Source: Clitopilus passeckerianus (taxonomy: Eukaryota > Basidiomycota > Agaricomycetes > Agaricales > Entolomataceae). Taken from it: DNA of 64,000 bases. The notes beneath the pieces are model-generated. The model was given only the letters and a program-made list of their open reading frames with translations, searched no databases and had not been told where the DNA came from. The DNA lies in the NCBI GenBank assembly GCA_944990035.1, contig CALYLX010000089.1, forward strand, positions 1 through 64,000, in the 5' to 3' direction. This document shows, one piece after another, positions 34,255 through 46,316 of this stretch (the stretch's first letter is position 1; each line of letters opens with the position of its first letter). Made by a program: the position numbers and the translations under genes.

Positions 34255-36452
34255 TTAAACTATCGCAGCCATCTTCCCGACCTCTGTCGCCTGCTTCTCC
34301 GCTTCACCTACATCCATCACTGTAATTTGAGGAGCACCGGGTGCTGCCGCGGCCACGGCCTCCTCCTCTAAACCATCACTCGCCCCATTCCCCTCCCTAT
34401 CCTTCCCCAACGGCTGCACATCCTCAAACACCCCCAACTGATTATTCATCTTCTCTATACTTTCCCAAAAACTCGCCCTCTTCCCCTCCTTATCCTCCGA
34501 ATAATTCTCATAGAAATTCGTCGGGTCCGGACCTTGTTTCCCCTGCCCGTCCCAGAAATGGAACGCCTGGCTTTGCACGCCGTACGAGGCGGGGATAACC
34601 TCGAGGAGGTCTCCGCGCGCAATTTCGATAGCGGGGATCTCTGAGGCGGGTAGACCAATGAGATAGGCCAACATGCACCGAATGACGGAGGCGTGTCCTA
34701 TGATGAGCAGGTCTTCCTGTTCCTTCTCCAGCTCGATCAGGACGGGGTCAATCCGAACTATATCCAGAATCCATCAATACCTCGTCTCTCTTTAAACGCG
34801 GGAGAAGGCCAATGACATACCACTCAAATCGTGGTAACTCTCCGCCCTCGGCACCCTATATGAATACGGATCCTTGATGAACCTCTCCCAATCCCCGGGA
34901 TAATACTTCTTCGCCTGCTCCGGCGATAACCCATCCCAAATCCCCGGATTAATCTCCAACATCTGTGGTTTCTCCATAACCTTGACATTCAGCGTGGGCG
35001 AGCTGATTCGAGATCCGGATTCCCCGTGGTTTACACCGCCGAGGGTGTGCGCAGAGCCAGAGGTGGTGGGGATTGTGTCGGCGGACTCGGATGCACGGGC
35101 GGCGGCGAGGAAGGGCCAGGCTGTGTGAGCTGCTCGGCGGTGGGTGGAGGTCCAGATCTAAACAGACGAACCGAGCGTTAAGCTGGATGCGGAGCGACAG
35201 CCAGGTGGAAAACGTACCACCAGCTTTCGTTCGGAAGGATTCAATCCTCTTTGTTCGAGGCACCGCTGGCGCCTCTTGAGGACAAAGTCCTTGAGTTGCT
35301 CGGCGTACTCCCAGCCGGCGGGAGACAGGTCTGCATCAGCTTTATAAGAGTGCTCGATTAGGGATTGGCCGGACTAGAAGGTGTAGGTTAGCCTGGGATA
35401 TGCCTAGTCAAGGGGAACCGCTTACTCTGGCGAAGTATATGATCCGGAAGCGGTTGTGTATGTTCATGAGGAAGAACACAATTCGTGACTGTGTGGATTG
35501 GTTATGACTGGTCCGTTCGTTCGAGGCTGCCTATACGTACTTGTAGGTACCCATGGATGTTCTAGACGAGTGTAGGTCAGCCAAAAATACAAGAATAATT
35601 CGAGAAACTGCTTACGTTCATCCTGATCTTCTCTCCCACCTATAAACGGAAGCATAAATATTCGTTCAAGAGAGGTTCGAACCCGCACTCACATCAAATA
35701 TTTGAATGAACGGCCAAGTCTTGTCATCAATAGTCTGGTAGTACTTCTCGTGGTCCTTTATCCGTTGATAGTAGTCATGAACGGCCTTATCTGGATCCCA
35801 CCCTTTGTACTACGAATCCTTAGCAAAATCCTCAATAAATGGATCCAAGCAGTACTTACATCGGGCGAAGAGATCTTGACGCTTCGAATGTTGTTCTCGA
35901 TGATGGTCTTGTCATTACAGATGCTTTCTGGATTCTCGTTCAGGACAGGACCTGTCAAGTACTTAGGGATCAAAGAACGCACCCAACATCACAACATGAA
36001 TTCCCTCCTTGTCAAATCTCTCAGCAATCCCATTCCTAACGGCCTTGGTTCCATTATTGGCGTCGTAAATAACAACCTGTCCTCCATCCTTAAAGAACTT
36101 CCAGATAAGCTGTTCACAGTCGTCAGCGATCTTCCTCCTCAGAGCCTGCGTTTCGCTGCTCTTCTCGCCTTCAATTTATCCCGATCAGCCGGTCGATGGG
36201 GCAAACGTTTGGAGCTGGTGGCTCACCTAGCGTGAAGTAATCCGGAGGCAAGTTCTTGCTTCCTCCCAGCACCTTCCGTCTGTAATCTCCTAGCGATATA
36301 ACGGCTGTCTTGACACCCATCCATCGCAGATATCGCTCCAAAGCCCTCGAAATATGTGTCTTGCCCCTCGCAGGCAACCCAATCGTCAACACCAGGATCT
36401 TACCAGCATGAAAGAGCAGTCCAGAATCAGTCGTATAGAGCGGTGCGACCAT
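34255..36452 (-). CDS. 6-phosphofructo-2-kinase / fructose-2,6-bisphosphatase homologue, probably kinase only
   Basis: About ten exons. The kinase half starts at 36452 and has the P-loop GLPARGKTHIS (residues 25-35). It continues VISLGDYRRKVLGG, YDANNGTKAVRNGI and ESICNDKTIIENNI. The bisphosphatase-like half begins RIIYFAR/SGQSLIEHSYKAD, where the enzyme normally has RHGE. The phosphate-accepting His is therefore Ser (codon 35371-35373), as in yeast Pfk26. A later histidine (IIGHASVIRCML) is kept. The enzyme should make fructose 2,6-bisphosphate, the glycolysis activator, with little or no hydrolysis. The C-terminus has an extra acidic/Ala tail. All exon joins checked keep frame. Confidence 0.9.
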
Positions 36453-36686
36453 CTCTGCAACAAGCTCGGAGGACGCGAACTATGAGCTGGGTGTGGCACG
36501 CTCAGACTGCAGATACTAGATTAGGCAGGGGAAATGCCTCATGATATTACATAATCTCAGAGATAAGATAAAATTACACGTTGATTAATTAATTCAATTA
36601 TACTGCAATAAAACCCTGAAAAGAAAGGAAGCAGAGTTGGTGGCGCGGGGGTGGAAGAAAGGCTTGGGAGGACGAGACGAAGCAAG

Positions 36687-37633
36687 TTAGACCACGCTTG
36701 ACGTATCCGTGGCTGCGCGGTAGTCGTCCATCTCCTTGTCGAGTTGATCTCGGGTCACCGGCACGGATTTGACGACACCTGCAGGTCGTTTATTGAGCCT
36801 TCTCGGGCCTTTCTTGTACCGGACACGTCGTGTAGGGGTAGGCGCGAGGTTCGCAGGGTTGGAGGCAGCTTTCATATGCGATGGCGGCCTGAGAGATATA
36901 CGTCAATGGAAGAGCGGATTCAAGAAAAGCTTGCTCTTACGTGGGTATCAAGGGGAGGTTATTGACATGATTATTGGCTGCAAGTGGCTTCTGTTCTAGG
37001 CGGCTAAGCAGGGTAGGTGGTGCTGCTGGACCGACAGATTCTGAATCAACGATAATCTCAATTCTGAGAGGTTTTCCTGCTTAGGATGGGTAAATCAGTG
37101 AAAGGTTAAAGGCAAGATTGCAGTTCCACGAACGAGCATCGACAACCTTCCCATTGTACTTCGTCCTTGCAACTGCGGCATCTCCTGCCCGCTGGAACCC
37201 GACTACTGCCATCCCCTTGGACCTCCCTTGGGAGTTGTATATCAAGAAGCAGTCACTTAGTGGTCCGACCGTTTTCCGGAAGAGTTCCTGCAAGGCATCC
37301 AAGAAAAAAAAATGAGGGTTATGAACGCCTATCACAAAGATTTGCCTATAAACCGGGGCCACGCACCTCTACCTCTTTCTCCAGGACATCTGGGGGTAAC
37401 TGGCTCAATAGTATTTTGCTACCTTGCACGTGTTTGCCCCTTGCAGACCCAGTGGCGGAATTCGCGTTCCGCCATGCAGGGGGAACCTGGCCAGCTTGGT
37501 TTCCTAGTAGCTGCTTTTTCTGTCCGCGAAAGGTGTTGAGCCGTGTCGCTGCATTTGGCGAGATCATCGCTCTGCTCGTTGCTGAGTGTGTCGTGTATCG
37601 GTTACAGACGCGTTGCGAGTCGTCAAAGGTCAA
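36687..37633 (-). CDS. ALY/REF (Yra1)-type mRNA export factor
   Basis: Three or more exons. The RRM is split by introns: RNP2 GSKILLSQLP, then ELFRKTVGPLSDCFLIYNSQGRSKGMAVVGF (RNP1). The last strand is KYNGKVVDARKPLRIEIIVD. A C-terminal Arg/Lys-rich part ends with LDKEMDDYRAATD, the motif at the end of ALY/REF proteins that contacts the Sub2/UAP56 helicase. The usual N-terminal copy of that motif was not found. The start may be 37633 or 37567 (MISPNAATRLNTF), or lie in an unseen upstream exon. Expected role: adaptor linking spliced mRNA to the TREX export machinery in the nucleus. Confidence 0.82.
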
Positions 37634-37918
37634 GTACCGTGACAGAAGGCTTTAGACAACAAGTGCAAACAACAGGTTCGATATTTCGAGGGTGCAAATA
37701 TCCGATGATTCGCCGCTCCCACGAACCCTATAATTACTCATCGTGTAGAACCTCCTGATCACGACATGTTAGAACATAGGGCATGGCATGGCTCGCAGTC
37801 CATTCAGTAGCCCGGAACCTGGGTGCTTATCTTTAATCAAAGTTTAATAATACAAAATATCCCTTTCCATGCGGACAGTTTGTTTGAACGCCCACATTGC
37901 TCTCTGTAAAAAACTGCG

Positions 37919-40111
37919 ATGTCGACTGCTTCTCTTCCTCAACCTATGGTTGTGCCTCCGGCTCATGTCTATCCACCTGCTGCGCTTCGGCAAGAGGTTG
38001 CTCTTAAGGCTCGAATGGACGAGTCTGCAATTACAGACGATGACGATGACGAGAACTCTCATGATATTCACGAACTTCGAGCAATCCCCTCTCATCACTC
38101 TCACCCCACACGGCGTCTCTCAACTATCTCACGAAATACAAACACGATTATTCGAACCTCCTCTGTCAGTCTCTCCAAGACCGACGGCCAATCAGCTCGC
38201 GAAGAGCTAAGTGCGGTACCAAGTCTACCAAACACCACTGCGTCCGATGCACGAGGCTTGACTACTGCAAGCCCTGCAGAGCTTCGAAGGTTCCAAAGGA
38301 TAGGTAATATTCACTTTGCCGCTCTGGGGTGGGCTTTGTTCGTTGAGGGATGGAACGACGGATCAACTGGGCCTCTTCTACCTGTCTTCCAAAGTACCTA
38401 CCACGTAAGACTATGCCAGACTGATTTGAGCGATTTACTCACTTTGAGCTTCAGATTGGCTTTTTTATCGTTTCACTCTACTTCGTGTCTAACTGTGCCG
38501 TAAATTGTTTCCTCTCCTCGTCGTCTTCATTGGTATCCATCCTTTTCAGGGCTTCATTATCGGATCCGGCTTGAACGTCTGGTTGAACGACCGTATTGGT
38601 TTTGGGAAGGTCAGAAAGCCCCGTATTTTATGCCATATAATCCTTCATGGATTACACCTGTAGATTATGGTCATCGGCTCGGGCTTCCAGCTCATGGCAT
38701 ATGTTATTCAAGCGCCTCAGCCTCCTTTCGCAGTCATGGTCGCGGCGAACACACTCACTGGCTTCGGAATGGCACTACAGGTGATTTTAATGCCCTCTCT
38801 ATCTCTCCCAATCCAGCTCAGGCTGTTCGCAGAACGCTCAAGCAAATGGATTCGTCGGTAGTCTGAAACAACACATGTCAACGAAACTGGGCATTATGCA
38901 TGGGCTCTACGGTACGCCAACTCCTTGTGTCAATGGCATGAGAGGTTCTGACGACAATGACGAACCTCAGGTTTGGGTGCCTTTACCTCACCGTTTGTAG
39001 CGACATACTTCTCGTCTCAAAAGCATTGGACTTTCCACTACCTCGTTTCTACAGCTCTCGCTGTTACGAACACCATCATCCTCGTCCTCGTTTTCCGCCT
39101 GAAAAATGCTGAAAGTGAGCCCTATTCTTCCTTTCCTTGATTATTTCCATTGCTTATGCGTCTTTTCAACCCCCTGTAGCCATCCTCGCCGAATCCGGTC
39201 AAGCCCCAGACGAAGTTCAGACAACCACCCGCGACAGCAAGTTCCACCAGATCGTCAAACTCAAGGCCGTTCACCTGTTGGCTATCTTTGCCATCGTGTA
39301 TATCGGTATCGAGGTTACGATCGGAGGATGGATCGTTACATATGTTATTGAGCAGAGAGGTGGTGGACATAGTGCCGGGTATATTTCTTCTGGATTCTTC
39401 GGAGGTGAGGGAGCTCGTCGTGTTAAACTGGAGATGATCCGATTTGACTTCGATATCGTAGGCCTTACGCTTGGTCGTATTGGATTGATGTGGTTGAACA
39501 AGAGGGTGAGTTCAAACCAATTTCGACTTGAAAAATTTCCGACATCTTCGCTGTAGCTCGGCCCACGTCGTGCAATCTTCCTTTACACCATCGTAACGAT
39601 TGGGTGAGTACCCTCTCAAGCTATCTATTAAACAAGCATCAAATGTCAACGTCCTCCATCAGTCTCGAACTCACGATCTGGTTCGTCCCCTCCGTCATCG
39701 GAAACGCCGTCGCCGTACGTTTTCCTTCTGCCTCTTCGTCTCTTCGAAATATCCAACGAATCACTCCACTCCTTACAGGTCTCCCTTGCTGGAATGGCTC
39801 TCGGCCCTATGTTCCCGCTCCTTGTCTCGCACGCAACCACCCTCATTCCCCGCTGGCTATTCACCGTCGCCCTCGGCTGGATCACGGGTATCGGAATGAC
39901 AGGCTCTGCGGCGCTTCCGTTCCTCACAGGTGTTCTCTCGCAAAAGTTTGGAATTCAGGCTCTGCAACCTTGGTGAGTGTCATTTCTCCAGTCATAAGGG
40001 AATGGTCGCTCATGAATGGCGTTGCTTGTGATGGATAGGTTGGTGTCGATGATGGGTTGCTTGTTGGTCGTGTGGAGTCTGGTACCAAAGCCCGTCAGGC
40101 GTATGGACTAA
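37919..40111 (+). CDS. MFS transporter, BSC6-like (copy D, divergent)
   Basis: Fourth member of the family, 14 kb from the tandem trio and clearly older. A longer soluble N-terminus has an acidic stretch (TDDDDDENSHD). The signature EGWNDGSTGPLLPVFQSTYH follows. Later segments are IIGSGLNVWLNDRIGFGK, QAPQPPFAVMVAANTLTGFGMALQ, IEVTIGGWIVTYVIEQRGGG, AGYISSGFFGG and GWITGIGMTGSAALPFLTGVLSQKFG. The intron in the GFFGG codon exists here with a normal GT donor, at the same site as the GC-donor intron of copy A. Frame is intact throughout; it ends VRRMD at 40111. Substrate unknown. Confidence 0.85.
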
Positions 40112-40416
40112 GGTATCAGGAGGGAAGGCAGAAAAATATTAAATTGCCTAAATATTAGAGATATCCTTAATTACGAAGCTTAGAGGTGTGGTCCAGTTGC
40201 GTATTCGGGTTTCTTTGTTGTCGTCTGGTTTTCGTAGCAAAATTGGAAATAGTAATTTCGATTCTTAACCGCCCCCTATCCCGTATGTATCAACCTCTGG
40301 CTTTTTGGACATTGAGAATGGGCTGCATAGTTATGTCGAGGGATAAGGGAGCTGGGACAAATCTATCCTCATCCTCTTGGCACCTGGTCCGTATCCTTCA
40401 CGCTGTAGGTGTTGGA
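40112..40416. other. Convergent intergenic region
   Basis: 3' flanks of MFS copy D (+) and the F-box-like gene (-). Nothing recognised. Confidence 0.4.
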
Positions 40417-42837
40417 TTAGCCAACCGCACTATCAAAGATTCCAAGCTGTACAGTTGTACCCACCTTGCCTTTAATCCCCAAGCTCGCCAAGGCTTCCCA
40501 GAACAGTAAAAATTCCACCCTATTCTTTGCATCGATTACGACTTCTGACCAGGAAGACTTCGACAATGCTTCCGGAAGGGTGATGCCGCAATCGCAAGAA
40601 TGCAACCATCTCTCAGCAGTGACATCTTGTAGGTATATCTGACCCGACCTGTGTCCCCTATTGTGCTTTCTTATTAAGCATAAAGACGACGCAAGGTCCT
40701 GTTGGATGTTGACATCCATTAGATTTTCCATATCCGCCAGATGGATGTCCATGGGTCGTTCGCCATTAGTGAACATAGGGGTGGGCTCGTACTGAACTCT
40801 GCACTTTTCAATGCGAACACACTCCAGAGTACCTCTTGCTAGAGCAAATACATGGCGTATATCCTCCGCTAACAAATCGATGGCCACCAGTCTTAGATGA
40901 GCCAATCGTTGGTTTTGAGCCGAGAATAAACCCCGGAACCAGTCGCTGTACATGGCTTTATCAAGTTCCCCACGACGTAGAGGTATCGTCCTGTGTAAAT
41001 ACAGGTCTTTCAGGGCATAGGCTGTTTTGGGTGCTGGCTGGATCAATAAACTTGATCAGAAAATGTTCAGCCCTGAGACTGGTAGTTCACCGACCGGGAT
41101 TGCCCTGCCAGTTGGTATCATTAGCAAACGCATCACACAGTCTGAAAAAGAGTTGTTGGACTCACTTCTCGAACTTAGCGGCCGAAGTAGAACAAAAGAG
41201 AATAGACAGGCGCTCTAAATGTTCCCAACCATGAATCAAGTCCAATAGTTCATAGAGATGACCGCTGGCCCAGAGAACATCCCCGAGATGGCACTTGAAA
41301 ACTCTTATACATCGCAGGGTTGGCAGCATCGATTTGACCAACGTATAGCTGGGCGCCATGAATAGGTGCAAATCCTCAAGTCTTGTTGCCGTTTTCAGGA
41401 TAGCGATGACTGCCCTTTCTCTGTCTTGAGTTCTCGTATTCTTGAAAACATAACGGGCTTGCTCAGACAAGGCAACGTTGGAAATCTGAAGCGGAATTTT
41501 GGAGTCACTGTATGCAATGAAGTGCCTTCCGAGTTCGGGACGGAATTCTAGGGTTTTGGCCAAGCCTAGCGGGTTGCATACCGCGAACCCATCCTCGCGA
41601 CCTAGACGTCGCCAATAGAGGTCTAGTACGTGCGACCAGCATCTTTGAACTAGCGCATAGTTCATGAGCTCCGATGCCCAAGTGAGAGACCTATCAAAAG
41701 TAAAATTCACGGCTAAGGTGATTATATGAGTCGGAAGAATGGGGGGTGTCCGCCGACACCTCTGTGCAGGGAGAACGCGAATGGTATAATTCTCTAGGAA
41801 CTGGGGAAGGCGAGAGTGATCATCTTGACTGGCATACATATGACTGGATGTCAGAAGCAAGTGTATGCCATGATCGGACTCGGAGATATTGACCATCCTG
41901 TCATAGACAATATTATAGCTCAGGCTGTCCAAACCGAGTTGGATGAAGGAATCTGTATCCGCCCATCGTGCGCAGTACGAGGCGGATTTGAGCGGTTGAA
42001 AAGAGTACTGAAAATCACCGCCATGGTTCTGGCTGAAACGGTATTCGAGCACGACCGTGAGGGTCGTTTTGGCCGCTGGCAACGGGCAACAGGCAAGGTC
42101 ATCCAAATGCCGTTTAGAATCTTTCTGTGCGAGGAGATTGGAACGGAATCTGGTGGTGTTTTGAAACACTTTAGAATAATCGTTCCCGTCTCTGCCGTAG
42201 TCCGATTCATTGACAAAAGGGTAGGCCGTAGTCAAGTTGAATAAGTGCTAGTCGTTCAGGTCAGGACAATGGTCGAAGTCAGGAGCTTTCCCACACTCAC
42301 GACGTCCGGTTCTGCCGAAGCCTTTGGTTTCTTAAGCACCAGTAAACGAACGTGTGATACACCCGCCCAGGTTCCATCATCCAGCATGAGCGAAATCGCA
42401 CAGATTGGATCTACTTTTGCGTGTACGCGGCTCCTAGTTTTGTTGAAGTAGAGCCACATATATTTGGAGGTGTCTCGAGTCACTTCTAAACCTTGCGTTA
42501 AGTTGCTCGGAACTTGAATCGACATCATCAAAACAGTGGGAAGAGGACAAGGAGGAACACGTTGTTTTCCTATCCCTGAACAATCACCAAATAGTTTATT
42601 ACTGCACGTGTCTTCTCGGTGCAGGTCAAATTTCATGGAACCCAGACAGTAAATATTCTTCAGTTCTAGTGATCTGATCCTAGTACTGTGAATTCTTGGC
42701 CGATGTACATCGTCATTTGTTTGCATAGACGTTCGAAAATTGTAATTTGGCTTTCCCATCAATCTCCTTGAACAAGTTCTAAACATGCCTCCTTGGTGGC
42801 CAGTGGTGCCTAAGGTTGAATGCCCCCAAGCACCCAC
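40417..42837 (-). CDS. Uncharacterised F-box-like protein, paralogue 1
   Basis: At least three exons (about 42256-42837, 41162-42250, 40417-41046). An N-terminal part with KYMWLYFNKTRSRVHAKVDPICAISLMLDDGTWAGVSHVRLLVLKK precedes a middle part with YDRMVNISESDHGIHLLLTSSHMYAS. Then comes LPTHIITLAVNFTFDRSLTWASELMNYALVQRCWSHVLDLYW, which has the layout of an agaricomycete F-box (LP-x-x-II, then A-L-V-x-x-x-W). The C-terminal half reads like an irregular leucine-rich region (LRLVAIDLLAEDIRHVFALA, LECVRIEKC, DLAS). No firm family. If it is an F-box protein it would serve as an SCF ubiquitin-ligase adaptor; that is an inference. Confidence 0.6.
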
Positions 42838-43146
42838 TTACGTCTGATTTGCCCACAGGACGCCGTATGCCGGCGCAAGCAATCGTGATCACATCTCTAG
42901 GCTCACTGAAATATACGACATGGTGAGTTACTCATTTGATGTTCTGGAGTAGGTGACCCCACACAAACCACTATCAACCAGAGTGTACGAATTATGGACT
43001 AGTAAAATTTTTTTGCCTGCTCGGCCGAGAGAACCTATGATGATATAGCTATAGTACTGCCACTAGCCATAGACTCTCTCATCCGACTCCCTCCAACTTG
43101 AATTTCTCTTCTTCCTTCGCAAAGGTTGGTGTGTTTATCGGTAATT

Positions 43147-43803
43147 CTACCTTCCCTCCTCAATACTCAAACTAATGCCCAACCTCCTCTCAAACAGACC
43201 CACAAATTCCTTGATCTCATGTTTATATGCCTTCTCATTCCAAGGTCCCTGATCCGAGGAGCGGAGCCGGCTTTCCCTAACCCACTCAACTATCTCCTCC
43301 CTTACTAGCCGTTTCCATCTGGGGCAGCCAACTTCGACAGGTGTGGTTGAAGACGAAAAGAGCCACCCTGCGGGGTGAAGCCGATATAAATATTCGAACT
43401 GATCGAGATAGACTCTTTCAAAGAGATGCCTTCTCTCTGCTCGAGTTCTTGGGGGAGGAAGGTAAATTGTAACCCTTGGCTGGGATAATATAGGTGAGTG
43501 AATCGCCCAAAGAAAGTGCTATGAAGACTTGAATAATGGACGAAATGGACATACCGGTTGCATCCAGCTTGATAACAAATTCTTCATCCAAACGACCCAA
43601 TTCACAAGCGCAGTTGCTGAGAATATCGCTGCCAGAATCAAGCCAATAGACCCCATCCAGCCTAGTTCCTTTTCACCCAATACCCCACCAAAAACTGGAA
43701 GACGAATAAGTCCCCAACAGTCCAATGCCACGAGGCCAGGAAACATGGATGTCAGAAAGCTGAAAGGGAGAAGGTAGAAACCCAAGCGTTGAAAAAGCGC
43801 CAT
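43147..43803 (-). CDS. Small predicted membrane protein, 193 aa
   Basis: Two exons, 43555-43803 and 43147-43479, join in frame across a 75-base intron (GTATGT to TCCCAG). Exon 1 holds two or three hydrophobic segments (FQRLGFYLLPFSFLTSMFPGLVAL and MGSIGLILAAIFSATALVNWVVW). Exon 2 gives a soluble tail of about 110 residues with LYRLHPAGWLF, RWKRLVREEIVEWVRESRL and EIKEFVGLFERRLG. No family recognised. It sits between the two F-box-like paralogues on the same strand. An 11-C run lies just upstream of its ATG. Confidence 0.6.
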
Positions 43804-44255
43804 GATAGTAATGCGTAAGAAGAGTCCCCCCCCCCCGGTATGCTCTGAGTAGGCGCAGCGTTTTTTTTTCTGGCCGTCCTCGTGTCTGAATGTTGAAGAA
43901 GGCGAAAAGGTCACCCTGTAACGGTACAATATATAATGGTAACCCTACCAGTGACGACATAGACATTCACATATGTAATTCCAACAAGAGCTCGTCTAGA
44001 CCTGATCCATTGTGTCATGTGTACGAACTTTGTTCCCGGCAAGGAAGCGACTATACGAAGTTGGGATGGCTTCTATATAGACGGAACACTGCCCTTCTCC
44101 GCCGGTTTAAGATTGCACCCTTCTCCTACTGAAAATTTCTAGGGGAAGCTGCAGTCACTGCAAAGGATCAGGGGCCTGGTCAACCCTCTTGGTAATACGG
44201 ATCGTTCGTCCATTGCCTTCGAGCTGCAGGTAATGAATAAGCCAAGAGTAAAATT
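43804..44255. other. Intergenic region with C11 and T9 homopolymers
   Basis: Holds an 11-base C run (43826-43836) and a 9-base T run (43861-43869) upstream of the small membrane-protein gene. No other feature recognised. Confidence 0.5.
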
Positions 44256-46316
44256 TCAAGTAAATCCAACAGTTGTACCCACGTTTCCGTTAATTCCCAT
44301 GATCGCCATGCTCTCCAAGAAGTTGTGGATTCGTATCATGCGTCGAGGAGTGATCATGACTTCCGACCAACAAGAGTTCGACAATGCCTCCGTCAACGTG
44401 ATCCTACAGCCTTGCGACAACCACGCAGCGTTCACGTTGTCTATGCAGATTTTCCCCGACCTTTGCCCCCTGCCGTGTTTCCTTGTCAAGCAAGAAGGCG
44501 AAGCAAGGTCCTCTTGAATCGTGACCTCCTCCAAATTCTCCAGGCCCGGCAGATGAACGTCGAAAAATCGTTCACCATTCAATTCGTAGATAGCGCGGTC
44601 CTTAATCGTGCATCTCACGATGGACAGGCTCTCTAGCGTAGCTTTTGCCAGAGAGAACACATAGCGCAGATCGGTTGCTGATAAGCCCACAATGGCCGCC
44701 AGCTTAAGATGAGCCAAACGTTGGTTTGAAGTGAAAAATAGGCTGCGAAACCAGTGACTGGAGATGTCTTCAAGCCGAGGGCATCGGATCTGAGACACCA
44801 TGTTGGACAAGGTAAGCGCTTTCAGGCTGTACGCGGTTTCGTGTACTGGCTACAATGATGAAACTTGGTCAGGTTTTCATCCCGCCTCGGACAGGTAGTA
44901 TACTGACACTAGTAGACCAGCTAGTCAATTCAACTAATTATTAGCCAATTTGCTGGAATACCTGTTTGAGAGACGTCGGACGCAGTGTTCAACACCACCA
45001 GCAGCATACGAAGAAAATGTGATGTTCAGGTACTCGAGATGTACCCAAGCACGAATGAGGCTCAGCAGTTCGCAGAGATAATTGTGGGCCCCACGATTAT
45101 AGGTCTCGACATGGCACGTGAAACGGCGAATACTATGTCGCAGAGAGGGTAGGAATGATTTAACCACCCCAAAACTGGGTGGGTTGAGCCGGCGCATGTC
45201 TTCGAGTCTTGTTGCCATTCGAGATGGTTGTAGTGGCCCATTCACGATCCTGAGTCGTTGTATTCCGTAAAATATAACGGTATTCCAGGGACATGATTTT
45301 GTCATGAGGCGGTATCATTTCATCGTTGTATCGAATGAAATGCTTTCCCAACTCCGGGTGTGACTCTAAAACACTAGCCAGGCCGCGTGGGTTGCGTACA
45401 AACCTCACATCTGCGCGGCCGACATGCTTCCAGAAGAGCCCCAGTACGTGTAACCAGCTCTGTTGCACCAGAGCGTAGTTTATAAGTTCCGATGCCCAGG
45501 TAAAGCTTGTGCCATCGAAATTCCAGTCGACAAATGAGGTGATGATGTGAGCAGGAAGGATAGGCGGTGGGCGCCGACAGTTTCCTTGCGGTAGAATCCG
45601 GATGATATAGCTCTCCAGCAACGGGTATTCATGAGTCATGAGTATACCAGTTGCAAACCAGTGGCTGGATGTTAGCAATAGGTGCACGCCGCATTTTGAA
45701 TCCGAGATATTCATCAACCTGTCGTAAACAACCCGATAGCTCCCCAGGCTGACGCCAGATTCTGAGCCTGATTTCAGCAGGCGAAGAGAGTACGGAGCAG
45801 GATCCTCAACACTCGAGTCTTCCCCGGCTGTGTACTCCAGCAACACGGTGAGAGGCGACCTCCCTGGCTGGTGCTGGTCCGAATGACGCTTCCGTGCCAG
45901 GAGAACAGAACGGACTTTGGTCCTTTCTCTGGCCGCGCCAGAATACGCACGACGGGCCGAGCATCTGTTGTTATCGAAGGGTTTGATATGATACGGAGCA
46001 ATAAAATCGTCCAATTGCTGTCAATTGAGAGACAGGTTAGATATTGGAACTTGGCAAAGTTTATGCTCACGCTGTCTGGTTCTCTCTGGGTGTTAGGCTT
46101 CTTGACCACCAGCAAACGAACGCTTGCTACACCCGCCCGGGTACCACAATCTAGCACGAGGGATATTGCATGAACCTGTGCCATTTCTTCTGCTGAGAGG
46201 TTGCTCGTTCTGTTGAAGTAGATCCACATATCTGGGATAGCGTTTCGAGATGCTACGAGGCAGTCATTCGCACTGGCGACATTGTAGCTTAAGCTGACCA
46301 TGATCGATACGGCCAA
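44256..46316 (-). CDS. Uncharacterised F-box-like protein, paralogue 2, one frame break
   Basis: Same architecture as the gene at 40417-42837. Matching segments are MWIYFNRTSNLSAEEMAQVHAISLVLD, YDRLMNISDSKCGVHLLLTSSHWFA, LPAHIITSFVDWNFDGTSFTWASELINYALVQQSW and SNQRLAHLKLAAIVGLSATDLRYVFSLAKATLE. Both end GNVGTTV-x at the C-terminus. The frame breaks near 45215, between TQDREWATTTIS and MATRLEDMRRL. Two bases are missing relative to paralogue 1, so this copy may be damaged. Start at 46316 or 46301. Confidence 0.55.

Noticed and set aside
35665..35690. GGTTCGAACCC resembling a tRNA B box
   Set aside because: Lies in an intron of the PFK-2 homologue with no A box or cloverleaf; the GGTTCGAAC at 5943 was rejected likewise.
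43826..43869. C11 and T9 runs as a possible phase-variable switch
   Set aside because: Such homopolymers are common in fungal intergenic DNA and the region is prone to length miscalls; no evidence of function.
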